From assembly GCA_947501215.1 (NCBI GenBank), contig CANMUS010000002.1, forward strand, positions 496,001-560,000: a DNA stretch of 64,000 nucleotides, written 5' to 3'. This document shows positions 11,060-25,218 of this stretch, in pieces. Every line of letters begins with the position of its first letter. The stretch's first letter is position 1. The translations under genes were made by a program, and so were the position numbers. The notes below the pieces were generated by a model. It saw only the letters and a list, made by a program, of their open reading frames with translations. It did not search any database and was not told where the DNA came from. Source of the DNA: an uncultured Erythrobacter sp. (lineage in GTDB: Bacteria; Pseudomonadota; Alphaproteobacteria; Sphingomonadales; Sphingomonadaceae).

Positions 11060-12666
11060 CAGCACCCGTTCTCACCTCTACCCTCGACCGCGAGGCGCCT
11101 GATGCCAAGGCGCGCTTCGAGCGCAACAAGTCTCTCGCCGCGGATTTGCGCTCCACCGTAGCCGCCGCTGCTTTGGGTGGCTCCGAAGGCAGCCGTGAAC
11201 GCCACGTCGGGCGGGGCAAGCTGTTGCCGCGCGAGCGGGTGGAGCGCTTGCTCGATCCGGGCAGCCCCTTCCTCGAGATCGGCCAGCTTGCCGCCAACGG
11301 CATGTATGGCAAGGACGAGATCAACGGTGCGGGAATGATTGCCGGGATCGGACGGGTTTCGGGTCGGCAGGTGATGATCGTGTGCAACGATGCCACGGTT
11401 AAAGGCGGCACCTATTATCCGATGACGGTCAAGAAGCACCTGCGCGCGCAGGAGATTGCGCAGGAGAATCGTCTCCCGTGCATCTACCTCGTCGACAGCG
11501 GGGGGGCGAATTTGCCGCACCAGGCCGAGGTCTTCCCGGACCGCGACCATTTCGGGCGCATCTTCTTCAACCAGGCGAACATGAGCGCGCTCGGCATTCC
11601 GCAGATCGCCTGCGTCATGGGTAGTTGCACGGCGGGCGGAGCCTATGTGCCTGCCATGTCGGACGAGACAGTGATCGTGCGTAATCAGGGCACGATCTTC
11701 CTTGCCGGACCGCCGCTGGTGAAGGCCGCGACGGGCGAGGAAATCAGCGCCGAGGATCTGGGCGGCGGCGACCTCCACGCGAAGAAATCGGGCGTGGTCG
11801 ATCATCTCGCCGAGAACGACGAGCACGCGCTCACGATCGTGCGCGATATCGTCAGTCATCTCGGCGACAATTATGCCGAGGCTAGGAACGTCGCGCTGAA
11901 AGAACCGCGCCCGCCCAAGTTCGACGCCGACGATCTCTATGCCATCGTGCCAGAGGATGTGCGCGCACCCTATGACGTGCACGAGGTCATCGCGCGGCTG
12001 GTCGATGGCAGCGAATTCCACGAGTTCAAGCAGCATTACGGCAGCACGCTGGTCTGCGGCTTCGCCTACATCTGGGGCATGCCGGTGGCGATCCTCGCCA
12101 ACAATGGCGTGCTCTTCTCCGAAAGCGCGCAGAAGGGAGCGCATTTTATCGAACTGGCGCAGCAGCGCCGCATTCCGCTGCTGTTCCTCCAGAACATCTC
12201 CGGCTTCATGGTCGGCGGGAAATACGAAGCGGAAGGCATCGCCAAGCATGGCGCGAAACTTGTCACCGCCGTTGCCACCGCCACCGTACCCAAGGTCACC
12301 GTAGTCATCGGCGGCAGCTTCGGCGCGGGCAATTACGGCATGTGCGGGCGCGCCTATAGCCCGCGCTTCCTGTTCACCTGGCCAAATGCGCGCATCTCCG
12401 TGATGGGCGGCGAGCAGGCCGCATCGGTGCTGGCCACCGTCCACCGCGACGCCGACAGCTGGACCGAGGAGCAGGCCGAGGAGTTCAAGGCCCCGCTCCG
12501 CCAGAAATACGAGGACGAGGGCAATCCCTACTATGCCACCGCCCGCCTGTGGGATGACGGCGTGATCGATCCGGCACAGACCCGCGATGTGCTGGGCCTA
12601 GCGTTCGCCGCCACGCTCGAAGCGCCGATCCCCGAGCGTCCGCAGTTCGGCGTCTTCCGGATGTAG
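11056..12666 (+). CDS. mccB: Methylcrotonyl-CoA carboxylase, carboxyltransferase (beta) subunit
   Basis: A 536-residue biotin-dependent carboxyltransferase that moves CO2 from biotin to 3-methylcrotonyl-CoA, the step after isovaleryl-CoA dehydrogenase. Typical segments are [35 protein letters not shown] and [16 protein letters not shown]. It overlaps ivd by four bases. The biotin-carboxylase alpha subunit and the hydratase/lyase genes are not in the next positions, so the remainder of the pathway is encoded elsewhere. Propionyl-CoA carboxylase beta is the main alternative; context favours MCC. Confidence 0.92.
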   Translation: MTAPVLTSTLDREAPDAKARFERNKSLAADLRSTVAAAALGGSEGSRERHVGRGKLLPRERVERLLDPGSPFLEIGQLAANGMYGKDEINGAGMIAGIGRVSGRQVMIVCNDATVKGGTYYPMTVKKHLRAQEIAQENRLPCIYLVDSGGANLPHQAEVFPDRDHFGRIFFNQANMSALGIPQIACVMGSCTAGGAYVPAMSDETVIVRNQGTIFLAGPPLVKAATGEEISAEDLGGGDLHAKKSGVVDHLAENDEHALTIVRDIVSHLGDNYAEARNVALKEPRPPKFDADDLYAIVPEDVRAPYDVHEVIARLVDGSEFHEFKQHYGSTLVCGFAYIWGMPVAILANNGVLFSESAQKGAHFIELAQQRRIPLLFLQNISGFMVGGKYEAEGIAKHGAKLVTAVATATVPKVTVVIGGSFGAGNYGMCGRAYSPRFLFTWPNARISVMGGEQAASVLATVHRDADSWTEEQAEEFKAPLRQKYEDEGNPYYATARLWDDGVIDPAQTRDVLGLAFAATLEAPIPERPQFGVFRM

Positions 12667-12670
12667 TCGC

Positions 12671-12695
12671 GGAACACCAGCCGGTCAGGCGCGTA
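12671..12695 (+). promoter_or_regulatory. Possible EcfG-type promoter (GGAAC-N16-CGTA)
   Basis: GGAAC at 12671-12675 is followed after 16 bases by CGTA. This is one base off the alphaproteobacterial general-stress consensus GGAAC-N16/17-CGTT, and lies about 40 bases before the GTG start at 12737. Confidence 0.35.
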
Positions 12696-12736
12696 AAGAC
12701 GGATGAGGGTCTTGGGCGGAAACGAGGAGAGTTTCC

Positions 12737-13438
12737 GTGAATGAGAACATTCTGCTGGTAATCTTCGCCGTCATCGTGCTGCTGATCGCCGTCGGCATTT
12801 GGATGACGATCCGCAAACGTCGGACCGATCACCTGCGCGACCGCTTCGGCGACGAATACGACCGTACGCTGGACAATGCCGGCGACCGCACCAAGGCCGA
12901 GCGTGATCTGGAGCGGCGCGAAGAACGCGTCGACGCGCTCGAGATTCGCCGGCTGACCGCAGACGAGCACACCCGCTTCGCAACCGAATGGCGCGACGTG
13001 AAATCCGTGTTCGTCGACAGTCCCGTCGAAGCCGTGCTCCATGCCGACCGCATGCTGGCCAACATGATGAAGACGGTCGGCTATCCGATGGCCGATTTCG
13101 ACCGCCGCTACGAAGACCTCACGGTCAACCACGGCGACGTCGCGCGGCATTATCGCGAAGGTCACGCCATCGTCGACCGGCACAATGATGGCAGCGCCTC
13201 GACCGAGGACATGCGTCAGGGAATGAAGCATTACGAGGCGCTGTTCGATCACCTCGTCGCCGATGCCGAGGGCGGCGGTCTCGATGCGGCTACCACCGGC
13301 ACGACGACTACCGGTGCGACGGGGACGGCCTCGACCACGCGCGCGACCGATCTCGATGGTGACGGCGATGTCGATGTCGTGCGGCAGGATAGGGATGGCG
13401 ACGGCCGCGCGGACCGGGTCGCCATCAGGAACGACTGA
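12737..13438 (+). CDS. Membrane-anchored protein with C-terminal DxDGDG loops
   Basis: A 233-residue protein of unknown function. One N-terminal membrane segment (about 4-24) is followed by the basic stretch RKRRTDHLRDR, a charged helical middle (about 35-175), a Thr/Gly/Ala linker, and two acidic loops, DLDGDGDVDV and DRDGDGRADR, resembling calcium-binding EF-hand or thrombospondin-type-3 loops. The GTG start follows GAGGAGAG at good spacing; a nearby ATG is out of frame. By the positive-inside rule the soluble part would face the cytoplasm, which is odd for a calcium module. A weak stress promoter precedes it. Confidence 0.75.
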   Translation: MNENILLVIFAVIVLLIAVGIWMTIRKRRTDHLRDRFGDEYDRTLDNAGDRTKAERDLERREERVDALEIRRLTADEHTRFATEWRDVKSVFVDSPVEAVLHADRMLANMMKTVGYPMADFDRRYEDLTVNHGDVARHYREGHAIVDRHNDGSASTEDMRQGMKHYEALFDHLVADAEGGGLDAATTGTTTTGATGTASTTRATDLDGDGDVDVVRQDRDGDGRADRVAIRND

Positions 13439-13523
13439 TCGGCCTGAACATCGCCGTCGAAATCTCCAGACGGTCTTAGCATTCCCCGCTGCGCCTGCTA
13501 GTCGGAGCGGGGAGAGTGACTGG

Positions 13524-14156
13524 ATGACCGCACGAAATCCGCGCAAGCGATCGATCCTGTCGCGGATCGTGCGGCGCATTATCTGGACGATCTATCGCCT
13601 GCAGGGGTGGAAGGTCGAAACCGGCATGCCCGCGATCCCGAAATTCGTCATCGCGGGCGCACCGCACACCTCGAACTGGGACTTCGTTTTCTTCACCGGC
13701 GCTACCGCCGAAGAGGGCATCGAACCCAGCTTCATGGGCAAACACACGCTGTTCAAGGGCTTCATGCGCAACTTCATGTTCGACATGGGCGGCGTGCCGA
13801 TCGACCGGACAAAGCGCGCGAACTACGTCGAGCAGGTGGCCGATGCCTTTCGCGCAGCGGAGCGGCTGGCGCTGGTTATTGCGGCAGAAGGCACGCGAAG
13901 CTCCGACGGGGAATGGAAATCGGGCTTCTGGCATATCGCACGCGAAGCGAAAGTGCCGATCGTGCTCGCCTGGGTCAGCTGGAAGGATCGCCGGCTCGGC
14001 TTCAGCGAACCCATCGAGCCGAGCGACGACTACGCCAGCGACCTCGCGCGCATTGCCGCGTGGTTCCGCACGAAACGCCCCGATTACGGGCGGTACAAGG
14101 TGCTCGAGGCGCAAGCGCAGCGCCTGCTGGCCGATGGAAAGGACACCGCCGCATGA
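13524..14156 (+). CDS. 1-acylglycerol-3-phosphate acyltransferase-like (PlsC family)
   Basis: A 210-residue PlsC-fold acyltransferase. The catalytic HX4D motif is HTSNWD, and the second block reads AAEGTRS in place of the common PEGTR. Short length and the GMPAIPKFVIAGAPHTSNWD context resemble the bacterial PlsC-like subgroup of unknown substrate. I placed the start at the ATG at 13524 after GGGAGAG; the frame is open further upstream, over the preceding gene. It overlaps the DUF1295 gene by four bases, so a joint role in lipid metabolism is likely. Confidence 0.82.
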   Translation: MTARNPRKRSILSRIVRRIIWTIYRLQGWKVETGMPAIPKFVIAGAPHTSNWDFVFFTGATAEEGIEPSFMGKHTLFKGFMRNFMFDMGGVPIDRTKRANYVEQVADAFRAAERLALVIAAEGTRSSDGEWKSGFWHIAREAKVPIVLAWVSWKDRRLGFSEPIEPSDDYASDLARIAAWFRTKRPDYGRYKVLEAQAQRLLADGKDTAA

Positions 14157-14953
14157 TCCTCGAAGCGCTGATCGCCAATGCCGCCATCCTGCTCGGCTTC
14201 ACACTGATCCTGTGGGTCGTGGCGGTGCAGATCGACGACGCCTCCTTCATCGACAGCTTCTGGGGTTTCGGGATGGCGCTGATGGCCTTCACCAGCTGGA
14301 TGCAACTCGAAGCGCCCGGCCCGCTGGCAACCTTGCTGATGGGCATGGCGGTGGTTTGGGGCCTGCGATTGTCGATCTACCTTTTTCTGCGCTGGCGCCG
14401 CGAGGGGGAGGACAAGCGCTACAAGCGGATGCTGCGCAAGGATCGGGAGAAGGGCCGCTTCGCTGTCGCTGCGCTCATCAAGATCTTCCTCAGTCAGGCA
14501 GTCCTGCTGTTCATCGTTAGCAGTCCGGCGCAATATGGTGTCCTCGAGGCAGCAACTTCGATCCCGATCAGTGGGCTCGCGCTGGTCGGGCTGGCGCTCT
14601 ACCTCCTCGGCATCGTGTTCGAATGGGTCGGCGACTGGCAGCTTTCGCGCTTCAAGGCCGATCCGGCGAACGAGGGCGAAGTGATGGACACCGGCCTGTG
14701 GCGCTACACCCGCCACCCCAATTACTTCGGCGATGCCTGCGTGTGGTGGGGCATCTGGATCGCCGCGGCCTCTGCCGGTTGGTGGGTTGCGGCAACCACC
14801 GTGGTCGGGCCGCTGTTTCTCACCTTCACTCTGGTGAAATGGTCGGGCGCCGCCCTGCTCGAAAAGGGCATGAAGCACTCGCGCCCGGGCTATGAGAATT
14901 ACAAGAAACGCACCTCCGCCTTCATTCCCATGCCGCCGTCGAAATCCGGCTGA
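14153..14953 (+). CDS. DUF1295 membrane protein, steroid 5-alpha-reductase-like fold
   Basis: A 266-residue polytopic membrane protein with about seven hydrophobic segments. The C-terminal signature with WRYTRHPNYFGDACVWWG places it in DUF1295, related to 3-oxo-5-alpha-steroid 4-dehydrogenases and isoprenylcysteine methyltransferases. Bacterial members are mostly uncharacterised and probably act on lipids. It starts inside the stop of the acyltransferase gene (ATGA). Confidence 0.85.
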   Translation: MILEALIANAAILLGFTLILWVVAVQIDDASFIDSFWGFGMALMAFTSWMQLEAPGPLATLLMGMAVVWGLRLSIYLFLRWRREGEDKRYKRMLRKDREKGRFAVAALIKIFLSQAVLLFIVSSPAQYGVLEAATSIPISGLALVGLALYLLGIVFEWVGDWQLSRFKADPANEGEVMDTGLWRYTRHPNYFGDACVWWGIWIAAASAGWWVAATTVVGPLFLTFTLVKWSGAALLEKGMKHSRPGYENYKKRTSAFIPMPPSKSG

Positions 14954-15026
14954 GAGGCGCGTCCCGGGCTTCAATCCGGCGTCGAATCCGCTACATGGTC
15001 CCCATGAGCAACCGGAAGCGTATCGC

Positions 15027-15653
15027 GTGAGCGAGAACGAGATCGAAGAACTGCGCTCGCGCTTCGCGCGCGAGGCGATGGCGATCATGGAGCGGCGTGG
15101 CGAGGAAGTGAACCGCGCGAAGCTGGCTTCCGAACTCAACATCGCACGCACCAGGGTCGAAACGGTGTTCCCCGAAGAGGCCGATCTGCTCGAGGCGGTG
15201 ACCGGCGAGTGGTTCGCGCCCAAGCTGGCGGTGATGGACGAGGTGATGGCGACCGACCTGCCGCCGCGACGCAAGATGTACGAATTCTTCGCTCGCCGCT
15301 TCCTGCTTCTGCGCGACAATTTCAAGAACGATCCGGCGAGCTTCAAGCTCTATGTCGAAATGGGCGAGCGCTATTTTGAATATGCGCAAAGCTATATCGA
15401 CCTGGCCGATCATTACCTGTGTGAACTCATCGCGCAGGCGCAGGCCGAGGGGCATTTCGCCGGGCTGGAGATCAACCAGGCGCTGTCGCTGATCAACCAG
15501 GCGGTGCTCTGTTATATTCAGCCCTATCTGATCGCGATGATCGACGAGCGCCTGGCCGAGGCGAAGCTCGCCGCCCTGATCGATGCGCTGTTTGACGGCC
15601 TGCACGCGCGCGACAGCGATGCCCGCGGGATGCGCAGCATAACGCCGGCGTGA
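15027..15653 (+). CDS. TetR-family transcriptional regulator
   Basis: A 208-residue protein with an N-terminal helix-turn-helix (about 20-50; LASELNIARTRVETVFPEEADL) and an all-helical ligand-binding part, typical of TetR regulators. I prefer the GTG start at 15027 because it begins right at the DNA-binding domain; an ATG at 15004 opens only an eight-codon frame that stops at the same place. The stop overlaps the GTG start of the glycosyltransferase pseudogene (GTGA). Effector and targets are unknown. Confidence 0.78.
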   Translation: MSENEIEELRSRFAREAMAIMERRGEEVNRAKLASELNIARTRVETVFPEEADLLEAVTGEWFAPKLAVMDEVMATDLPPRRKMYEFFARRFLLLRDNFKNDPASFKLYVEMGERYFEYAQSYIDLADHYLCELIAQAQAEGHFAGLEINQALSLINQAVLCYIQPYLIAMIDERLAEAKLAALIDALFDGLHARDSDARGMRSITPA

Positions 15654-16888
15654 GGCAGGGACCCGCCCGGCGGATTCTCTTCATCGGACTGAACTACAGT
15701 CCCGAACCGATCGGCATCGGCCCCTATTCCGCCGGCCTTGCCGAAGCACTGGTTGCGCGCGGGCACGAGGTGCAGGCCGTGGTCGGGCAGCCATACTATC
15801 CCGAGTGGAAGCTCTACGAACGCTACAAGGGGCGCTAGCAGAGCAGCGTCGAGAACGGCCTCGCGATCACGCGCTGCCCGCATTACGTGCCGTCCAATCC
15901 GACGGGGACGCGGCGCATGGCGCATCATATGAGTTTTGCCAGCAGCGCCTATCCGCCTGCCCGCGCGGCGCGACGCGAATTCAGGCCGGACATGGTGTTT
16001 ACCGTCGCCCCATCGATGGTCGCGGTTCCGGTTGCTCGCCGCATGGCGCGCCGCGCCGGTGTGCCCCTGTGGCTGCATATCCAGGATTTCGAAGTCGGCG
16101 CGGCGCTGGCGACCGGGCTCATCGAACAAGGCAGCAAGACGGCGAGGACTGCCGCCCGCTTCGAGGAACGCCTGCTGCGCTCGGCCGATGTCGTGTCAAC
16201 TATCAGCGAACCGATGTGCGCGCTCGCTCAGGCAAAAGGTGTGGACGCCGATCGCATCGTCGAGATCCGCAATTGGGCGAACCACGCCGAGAGGATTGCG
16301 ACCGGCGATGGCCAACGCTTGCGGGCGGATTGGGGCCTGCAGGACAAGGTGGTGGCGCTCTATTCGGGCAATATCGCCAACAAACAGGGGCTCGAAATCG
16401 TGATCGAGGCGGCGCGCAGGCTGGAGCGGCGTGCCGATCTGGCCTTTGTGATTTCGGGCGAGGGGCCGAACCGCGCGCGCCTGGAAACGCTGGCCGCAGG
16501 GCTGGGGAATATTCAGTTCCACGATCTGCAACCGGAGGAGAGAATTGGCGACCTGATGCGGCTGGCCGATATCCATCTCCTGCCCCAGCTCCCCGATGCT
16601 GCCGATCTCGTGCTGCCGTCCAAACTAGGCAACATGCTTGCATCGGGTCGCCCGATCGTGGCGACAGCGGCGCCCGGCACAGGGATAGATCGCGAAATCG
16701 AGGGGGCCGGGGTCGTGGTTCCGCCGCAGGACCCAGCCGCATTCGCCTGGGGCATCGACCAGCTTTTGCGGCATCCCTTGCTACGCGAAGGACTTGGAAA
16801 GGGCGGGCGAGAGCGCGCCCTGCTGCACTGGTCGAAAGAAGCCATCGTCGACCGCTTCGAAGCGCAGATGCAATTGCTGCTCGGCTGA
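15650..16888 (+). pseudogene. WcaI-type glycosyltransferase interrupted by an in-frame amber codon
   Basis: A GT4-like glycosyltransferase of the colanic-acid WcaI type. Codons 1-62 (ending YERYKGR) and codons 64-412 (starting QSSVENGLAITRCPHYVP) are in one frame, separated only by TAG at 15836-15838. Homologues read through here, often with an aromatic residue, so TGG to TAG is the simplest explanation. The downstream part has the Rossmann regions SGNIANKQGLE and SKLGNMLASGRPIV. The enzyme would add a sugar to a lipid-linked glycan at the membrane. It overlaps the TetR gene (GTGA). A sequencing error is possible, but the next operon member is also broken. Confidence 0.85.
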
Positions 16889-16980
16889 CCGGCGAGCCTC
16901 TCGCGCAACGAAAACCATTTTCCTACATACGTTCGCGTGAATAACCGATCTGGTTCCTAATTGATTCGGGGGCCAACCAT

Positions 16981-17415
16981 ATGCCTTCAAAAACCTATCC
17001 AATCGAGGCCCCCGGCGGCTTCGCCCCCGTCTTCGCTCTTGGTAGCGACGATGGTAGCGGCCATCTCGCCGTCGTCTCGCACGGCGCACCCCTCCCCACC
17101 GTCGCGCTCGCACCGGCCGCTCCGGCTCCGCTGACCGGAAGCGCCTCGAACGCCAAGATCGCGGGACCGTTCGAGCCCACTCCGCTCGCTCCGGTATACC
17201 TGACACTGACAGGCGAATGGAGCGGCACTGTTCGCGTCCTGCGATCGATCGACGGAGGGGCGACCAAGCATCCTCTGACCATTGCCGGTTCCGAATGGGC
17301 GGTCTTCCATAGCAATGCTTGCGAGCCGGTCTGGCAGGAGGGGGAAAACGGCGCGCAGCTTTATCTCGATATCGCGCCGACCTCCGGCGCGCTAATCTAC
17401 CGGATCGCACAATGA
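16981..17415 (+). CDS. Hypothetical protein upstream of the pectate-lyase-like gene
   Basis: A 144-residue protein that I do not recognise. It is rich in Ala, Pro and Gly at the N-terminus and has beta-rich segments such as YLTLTGEWSGTVRVLRSIDGG and QLYLDIAP, suggesting a small beta-sandwich of phage-tail or carbohydrate-binding style. No signal peptide is evident. ATGA overlap with the following gene shows they belong together, and the frame is intact although both flanking genes are broken. Confidence 0.6.
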   Translation: MPSKTYPIEAPGGFAPVFALGSDDGSGHLAVVSHGAPLPTVALAPAAPAPLTGSASNAKIAGPFEPTPLAPVYLTLTGEWSGTVRVLRSIDGGATKHPLTIAGSEWAVFHSNACEPVWQEGENGAQLYLDIAPTSGALIYRIAQ

Positions 17416-19359
17416 GCGCGCTGGCTTTGCCCGCACTGGGCCTTGCCCAACGTTCCGCCCAATCGCTTCCAGCCCTGTTCGCCGAACTGGCAACGCGATT
17501 GCCCGCCCCGACATCGCCCGGCTCCACGGCGCAGGCCATGCGGTCTCCGGCAAAGGCGCCGGAACCTATATCGCAGACGAGCTCGCGACGGAGGCCCTCG
17601 CCGATGCGCACCCGCGCTTCGTCTTGCGGACTGCAAATCGTCGGGTCTTCCGCCTGCTGCCGGAGGCGGGCTCTATCTCGGTCGAACAGGGCGGTGCGGC
17701 TGGCGACGTACTCTTCAACGACCAGTCCGCAATCCAGGCGACGATCGACTATGCCGAGGCCCTGGGTGCGCGCGAAATACGGTTCGAAAGCGCGTATTAC
17801 CGCATCGATTGCCCCGAACGAACCTCGCCCGCGCTCGACACGCGCGCGGTCGATGGCCATCCTCTCGTGGTCCGTGAAAGCCTCACCTTGCGCGGCTGCG
17901 CGGCGGATCGCAGCGTGCTCGATTTTCGCGGGCTTGGCGGCGTCGATCCCGACGGCAACTGGCAGACGGTGCCGACCTCCGCGACGGATGCCGCACCGGC
18001 AGTGTGGCGCGGGGGCGGGCTCTATCTAGACGGCGATACCTCCCGTCCCGAACCCGCCGCGCGGCGCATTGCCAGGCTGGAGCTCGACCGGCTGGTGTTC
18101 CGGGGTAACCGCCAGCGGACCAGCCAGACCGCCTATCCCGCCGATCCCGTCACCGGCGACGGGTGGGACATTTCGGACAAGGGTTTCTGGTTGCATGACG
18201 TCTATGTCGGCACGGTCATCTGCCGCGACACGGACTTTATCGGCTGGCGGGGCGAGATCTTCTACGCGGTCGGCGCGGACGACGCGATCGAGCAGCTTTC
18301 GCTGACGCGGTGTAAGCTGCTGACCGGGAATGGCAACGGCCTCAATCTCGGCTGCAATCCGCGCGTCGATGCGGTCGACTGCGAATTCGGCGACTGCAAG
18401 ATCGCGCAGGAGGACAAGGGCAAGAGCTAGGTTCATTTCCGCAATTGCCTGTGGCGCGACTGCGAATACGTCTGGCTCGGCGGCGGATCGACCCACGGCC
18501 GGCTCTACACCTACAAATACCCGACGCGCGACGAAGCTGCGCGGGTGCCCGCGACGATTCTCGACGGATGCCGCTTCGACGATGCGGGGTTGGTTTGGGT
18601 CAACAGCTGGGTATCGGACCGTATCCGCACGGTCGATACGCCGGTCGCGATGAGCAGCACGCATGGCCACGCGCTGCGCGATATCGATCTTGATGTGGAC
18701 GCGCTGCTGGACCGGCGCGGCGGCTTCAATGCCGTAGGCCTTTACGGCCCGACTTCGCTGACGCAGCCGGTCGAAGGGGCTCCCGCTGGCGTCTATCACA
18801 GCGCGCCGCGGCAAATTCGCCTGAAGGTCCGCCATTACCGCAGCGCGCTGGCCCAGCAGGCGGACGTCACTGGCTGGATGTACGCTGGGGCGGCTACATC
18901 GACCGTTCCTGCCGGATCGAAGTAGAGGGGGAATTTCTAGCGGGACGGGTCCCCAACGGCCAGGACGATCCGCTATCCTTTCCCTTGGTCAGCTTCGCCG
19001 GCGGCAATACGACACCCGCGAGCACGGTGCACGGCTATTACAAGCCGGCAAGTATTGCGGCATCCGGCGTGCTGGCTCCGGCGAGTTCGCATATGGCGCT
19101 GGCGCTCAGCGGAGACATTGCAGTCGACCTCGCGCTGCCCGCCAATCCGCGCGGCGGGGCGAACCACGGCTATGCAGATGGCCAGCGCCTGCGGCTCGTC
19201 CAGCAGGAAGATGCCGGAAGCATCGCTTTCGCCAAGGGGGCCTCCACCAGCATGCCGATGGCGGCGACGCGAGTCCTCGACAAAACATTCGACTGGATCG
19301 AATTCACCTACAACCGTTCGGCGTCGCGCTGGGAGGAGGTCGGCTTCGGCGCTTACTAG
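17412..19359 (+). pseudogene. Pectate-lyase/tail-spike-like beta-helix gene, broken by two frameshifts and one amber codon
   Basis: The gene starts at ATG 17412 and would encode about 648 residues. The N-terminal frame (to TRLPAP) continues in another frame (DIARLHGAGHAVSGKGAG) after loss of one base near 17510. The frame then meets TAG at 18428-18430, continues in phase (VHFRNCLWRDCEYVW), and shifts again near 18868 (ADV to HWLDVRWGGYIDRSC), ending TAG at 19359. Repeated short strands, polar turns and DLDVDALL-like rungs suggest a right-handed beta-helix. It may have acted on surface polysaccharide. The stop overlaps the convergent AI-2E-type gene. Confidence 0.8.
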
Positions 19360-20426
19360 TGCGCAGTGGCGGGGCTGGCTTCGCGCTGTTCGCGCAAGAT
19401 CGACCAGCCGGCGATGAACAGCCCCGCCACCAACGGCCCGACGACGATGCCGGATAAGCCAAGCAGCGCGATCCCGCCCAGCGTGGTCACGAGGATCAGC
19501 CAATCGGGAATGCCGGTATCGCGGCCCACCAGGATGGGGCGCAGCACATTGTCGATCATGCCGATCACCGCAACGCCGGAGACGATCACGACCACGCCCT
19601 GCCAGATCGCGCCGGTCGCCAGCAGGTAGACCGCAGCGGGCACCCAGACGATGGCCGGACCGATGGCAGGCAAAAGCGAGGCAATCGCCATGATGACGCC
19701 AAGCAGCAGGACGGAGGGTATCCCGACGATCCAGAAGGTGATCGCCCCCAGCGCGCCTTGCACCAGTCCGACGACGACCGATCCCTTGATCGTTGCGCGC
19801 ACGATGCCAAGGAAACGCTCGGCAAGGCGATCCGCAATGCTGCGCTCGAAGGGCAGCGAGGCGAGCAGCGTCTCGCCGATTGTGCGTCCGTCGCGCAGGA
19901 GGAAATAGCTGACGTAGAGCGCGATACCGAAGGCGAGCACGAAGCCGAACACGCTGCCCCCGATGGCGATCGCCTGCTGCGCGATCAGGCCGAGGCTGGC
20001 TTGCAGAAATTCCTGCGCCCGGCGCTGCAGATCCGACAGATCGCCCCAGCCCGACGCATCGAGCGTTTCCTGGACATTAGGTGGTAGCGCCGCGAACACC
20101 TGCTCGAACCAGTCGGCCACATTGATGCGCCCTTCCTGGAAGGCGACGACAAGGCCGGCCGCTTCGTTCACCACCGCGCTGCCGATGGCGAAGGCCGGCA
20201 CGATCACGGCGACGAAGATCACCAGCAGCGTCGCCAGCGCAGCCTGATTGTCGCGGCTCGGCGCGCGCGCGAGGAACCAGCGGAACAATGGCTGGAACAT
20301 GATCGCTGCCAGTGCCGCCCATAGCAGCGGCTGCGCGAAGGGCAGGACGACGACCAGCAGCGCCAGCGTCACCAGCGCGAGGAACAGCAGGAAGCCGCCG
20401 CGCTCCAGCCCCACGATCTCGCGCAT
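19356..20426 (-). CDS. AI-2E family transporter (PerM/YdiK type)
   Basis: A 356-residue polytopic membrane protein of the AI-2E exporter superfamily, whose members include putative permeases and Na+/H+ antiporters. The family pattern of two N-terminal helices, a periplasmic helical domain (about 55-150) and five to six C-terminal helices is present, with the conserved segments IPSVLLLGVIMAIASLLPAIG and DNVLRPILVG. I chose ATG at 20426, 19 bases after the gyrB stop, because upstream codons belong to gyrB. It is probably co-transcribed with gyrB. Confidence 0.88.
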   Translation of the reverse strand: MREIVGLERGGFLLFLALVTLALLVVVLPFAQPLLWAALAAIMFQPLFRWFLARAPSRDNQAALATLLVIFVAVIVPAFAIGSAVVNEAAGLVVAFQEGRINVADWFEQVFAALPPNVQETLDASGWGDLSDLQRRAQEFLQASLGLIAQQAIAIGGSVFGFVLAFGIALYVSYFLLRDGRTIGETLLASLPFERSIADRLAERFLGIVRATIKGSVVVGLVQGALGAITFWIVGIPSVLLLGVIMAIASLLPAIGPAIVWVPAAVYLLATGAIWQGVVVIVSGVAVIGMIDNVLRPILVGRDTGIPDWLILVTTLGGIALLGLSGIVVGPLVAGLFIAGWSILREQREASPATAH

Positions 20427-20445
20427 CGCCGGCCAGCCCCGCTCG

Positions 20446-23100
<2,655 letters not shown>

Positions 23101-23102
23101 TC

Positions 23103-24481
<1,379 letters not shown>

Positions 24482-24488
<7 letters not shown>

Positions 24489-25186
24489 CCGTCCTGCTCG
24501 TGATCGCCGTGGTGTCGGGCGCGCTCATCGTCGGCGCGCTCTGGGCGCTTTACGGCAAACTGCGCGGGCGGGTCGAGGGTATCGTGGTGGCAGTTGCCGG
24601 CGGGTCGTTGTTGTTGTCCCTCGTGCTCGAACTGGTGCAGCCCGCAATCGAGAAAAGCTCGATGACGACGGCGGTACTCGGCGTGCTGGCAGGTGCCGGC
24701 ATCTTCGCGGCGGTCGATTACCTGATAGACGAAAAGTGGGGCTCCGAAACCGGCGGCGGGATGCTGGCCGCGATCACGCTGGACGGCATTCCGGAAAACC
24801 TTGCGCTGGGTGTCGCGCTAATCGGTGCGGGTGCGCCGGAGGTCGCCGCGCTGGCGGGATCGATCATGCTCTCCAACCTGCCCGAAGCTGCCAGCGGCGC
24901 GCGCGCGATGCGCGACGATCAGGGGTTTTCGAAGGCGAAGATCCTCGGCATCTGGGCGCTGACGGCTGCCGTTCTGTCCGCCTGCGCCCTACTCGGCTAT
25001 ATGTTTTTGGAGCGGCTCACCGACGACCTGCTGGCCTTCATCAGCTGCCTCGCGGCGGGGGCGGTAACCGCCAGCCTGACGACCGAAGTGCTGCCTCAGG
25101 CGCACCGGCAAGCACCGCACTGGGCGGGTTTCGCGACCGCCATCGGGCTGGTGCTCGCGCTGCTGCTGCACAGTCTAGGCGGCTAG
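24482..25186 (+). CDS. ZIP-like membrane transporter
   Basis: A 234-residue protein with about seven or eight membrane segments. The segments [12 protein letters not shown] and [14 protein letters not shown] resemble the metal-site helices IV and V of ZIP zinc/iron transporters (H/N-x-PE-G pattern), but the first histidine is replaced by Asp, so the substrate may differ. It starts inside the end of sdaA. A family of ZIP-like permeases of unknown specificity exists in proteobacteria; this is the best fit. Confidence 0.75.
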
Positions 25187-25218
25187 ACACGCGCAATCGC
25201 TTGGGTCACACAGGCGGC

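Noticed and set aside
15650-18430. Amber codons read as sense (recoding or suppression)
   Set aside because: Several intact genes in the window end in TAG, and one of the two amber-containing genes also has frameshifts, so decay or error is simpler.
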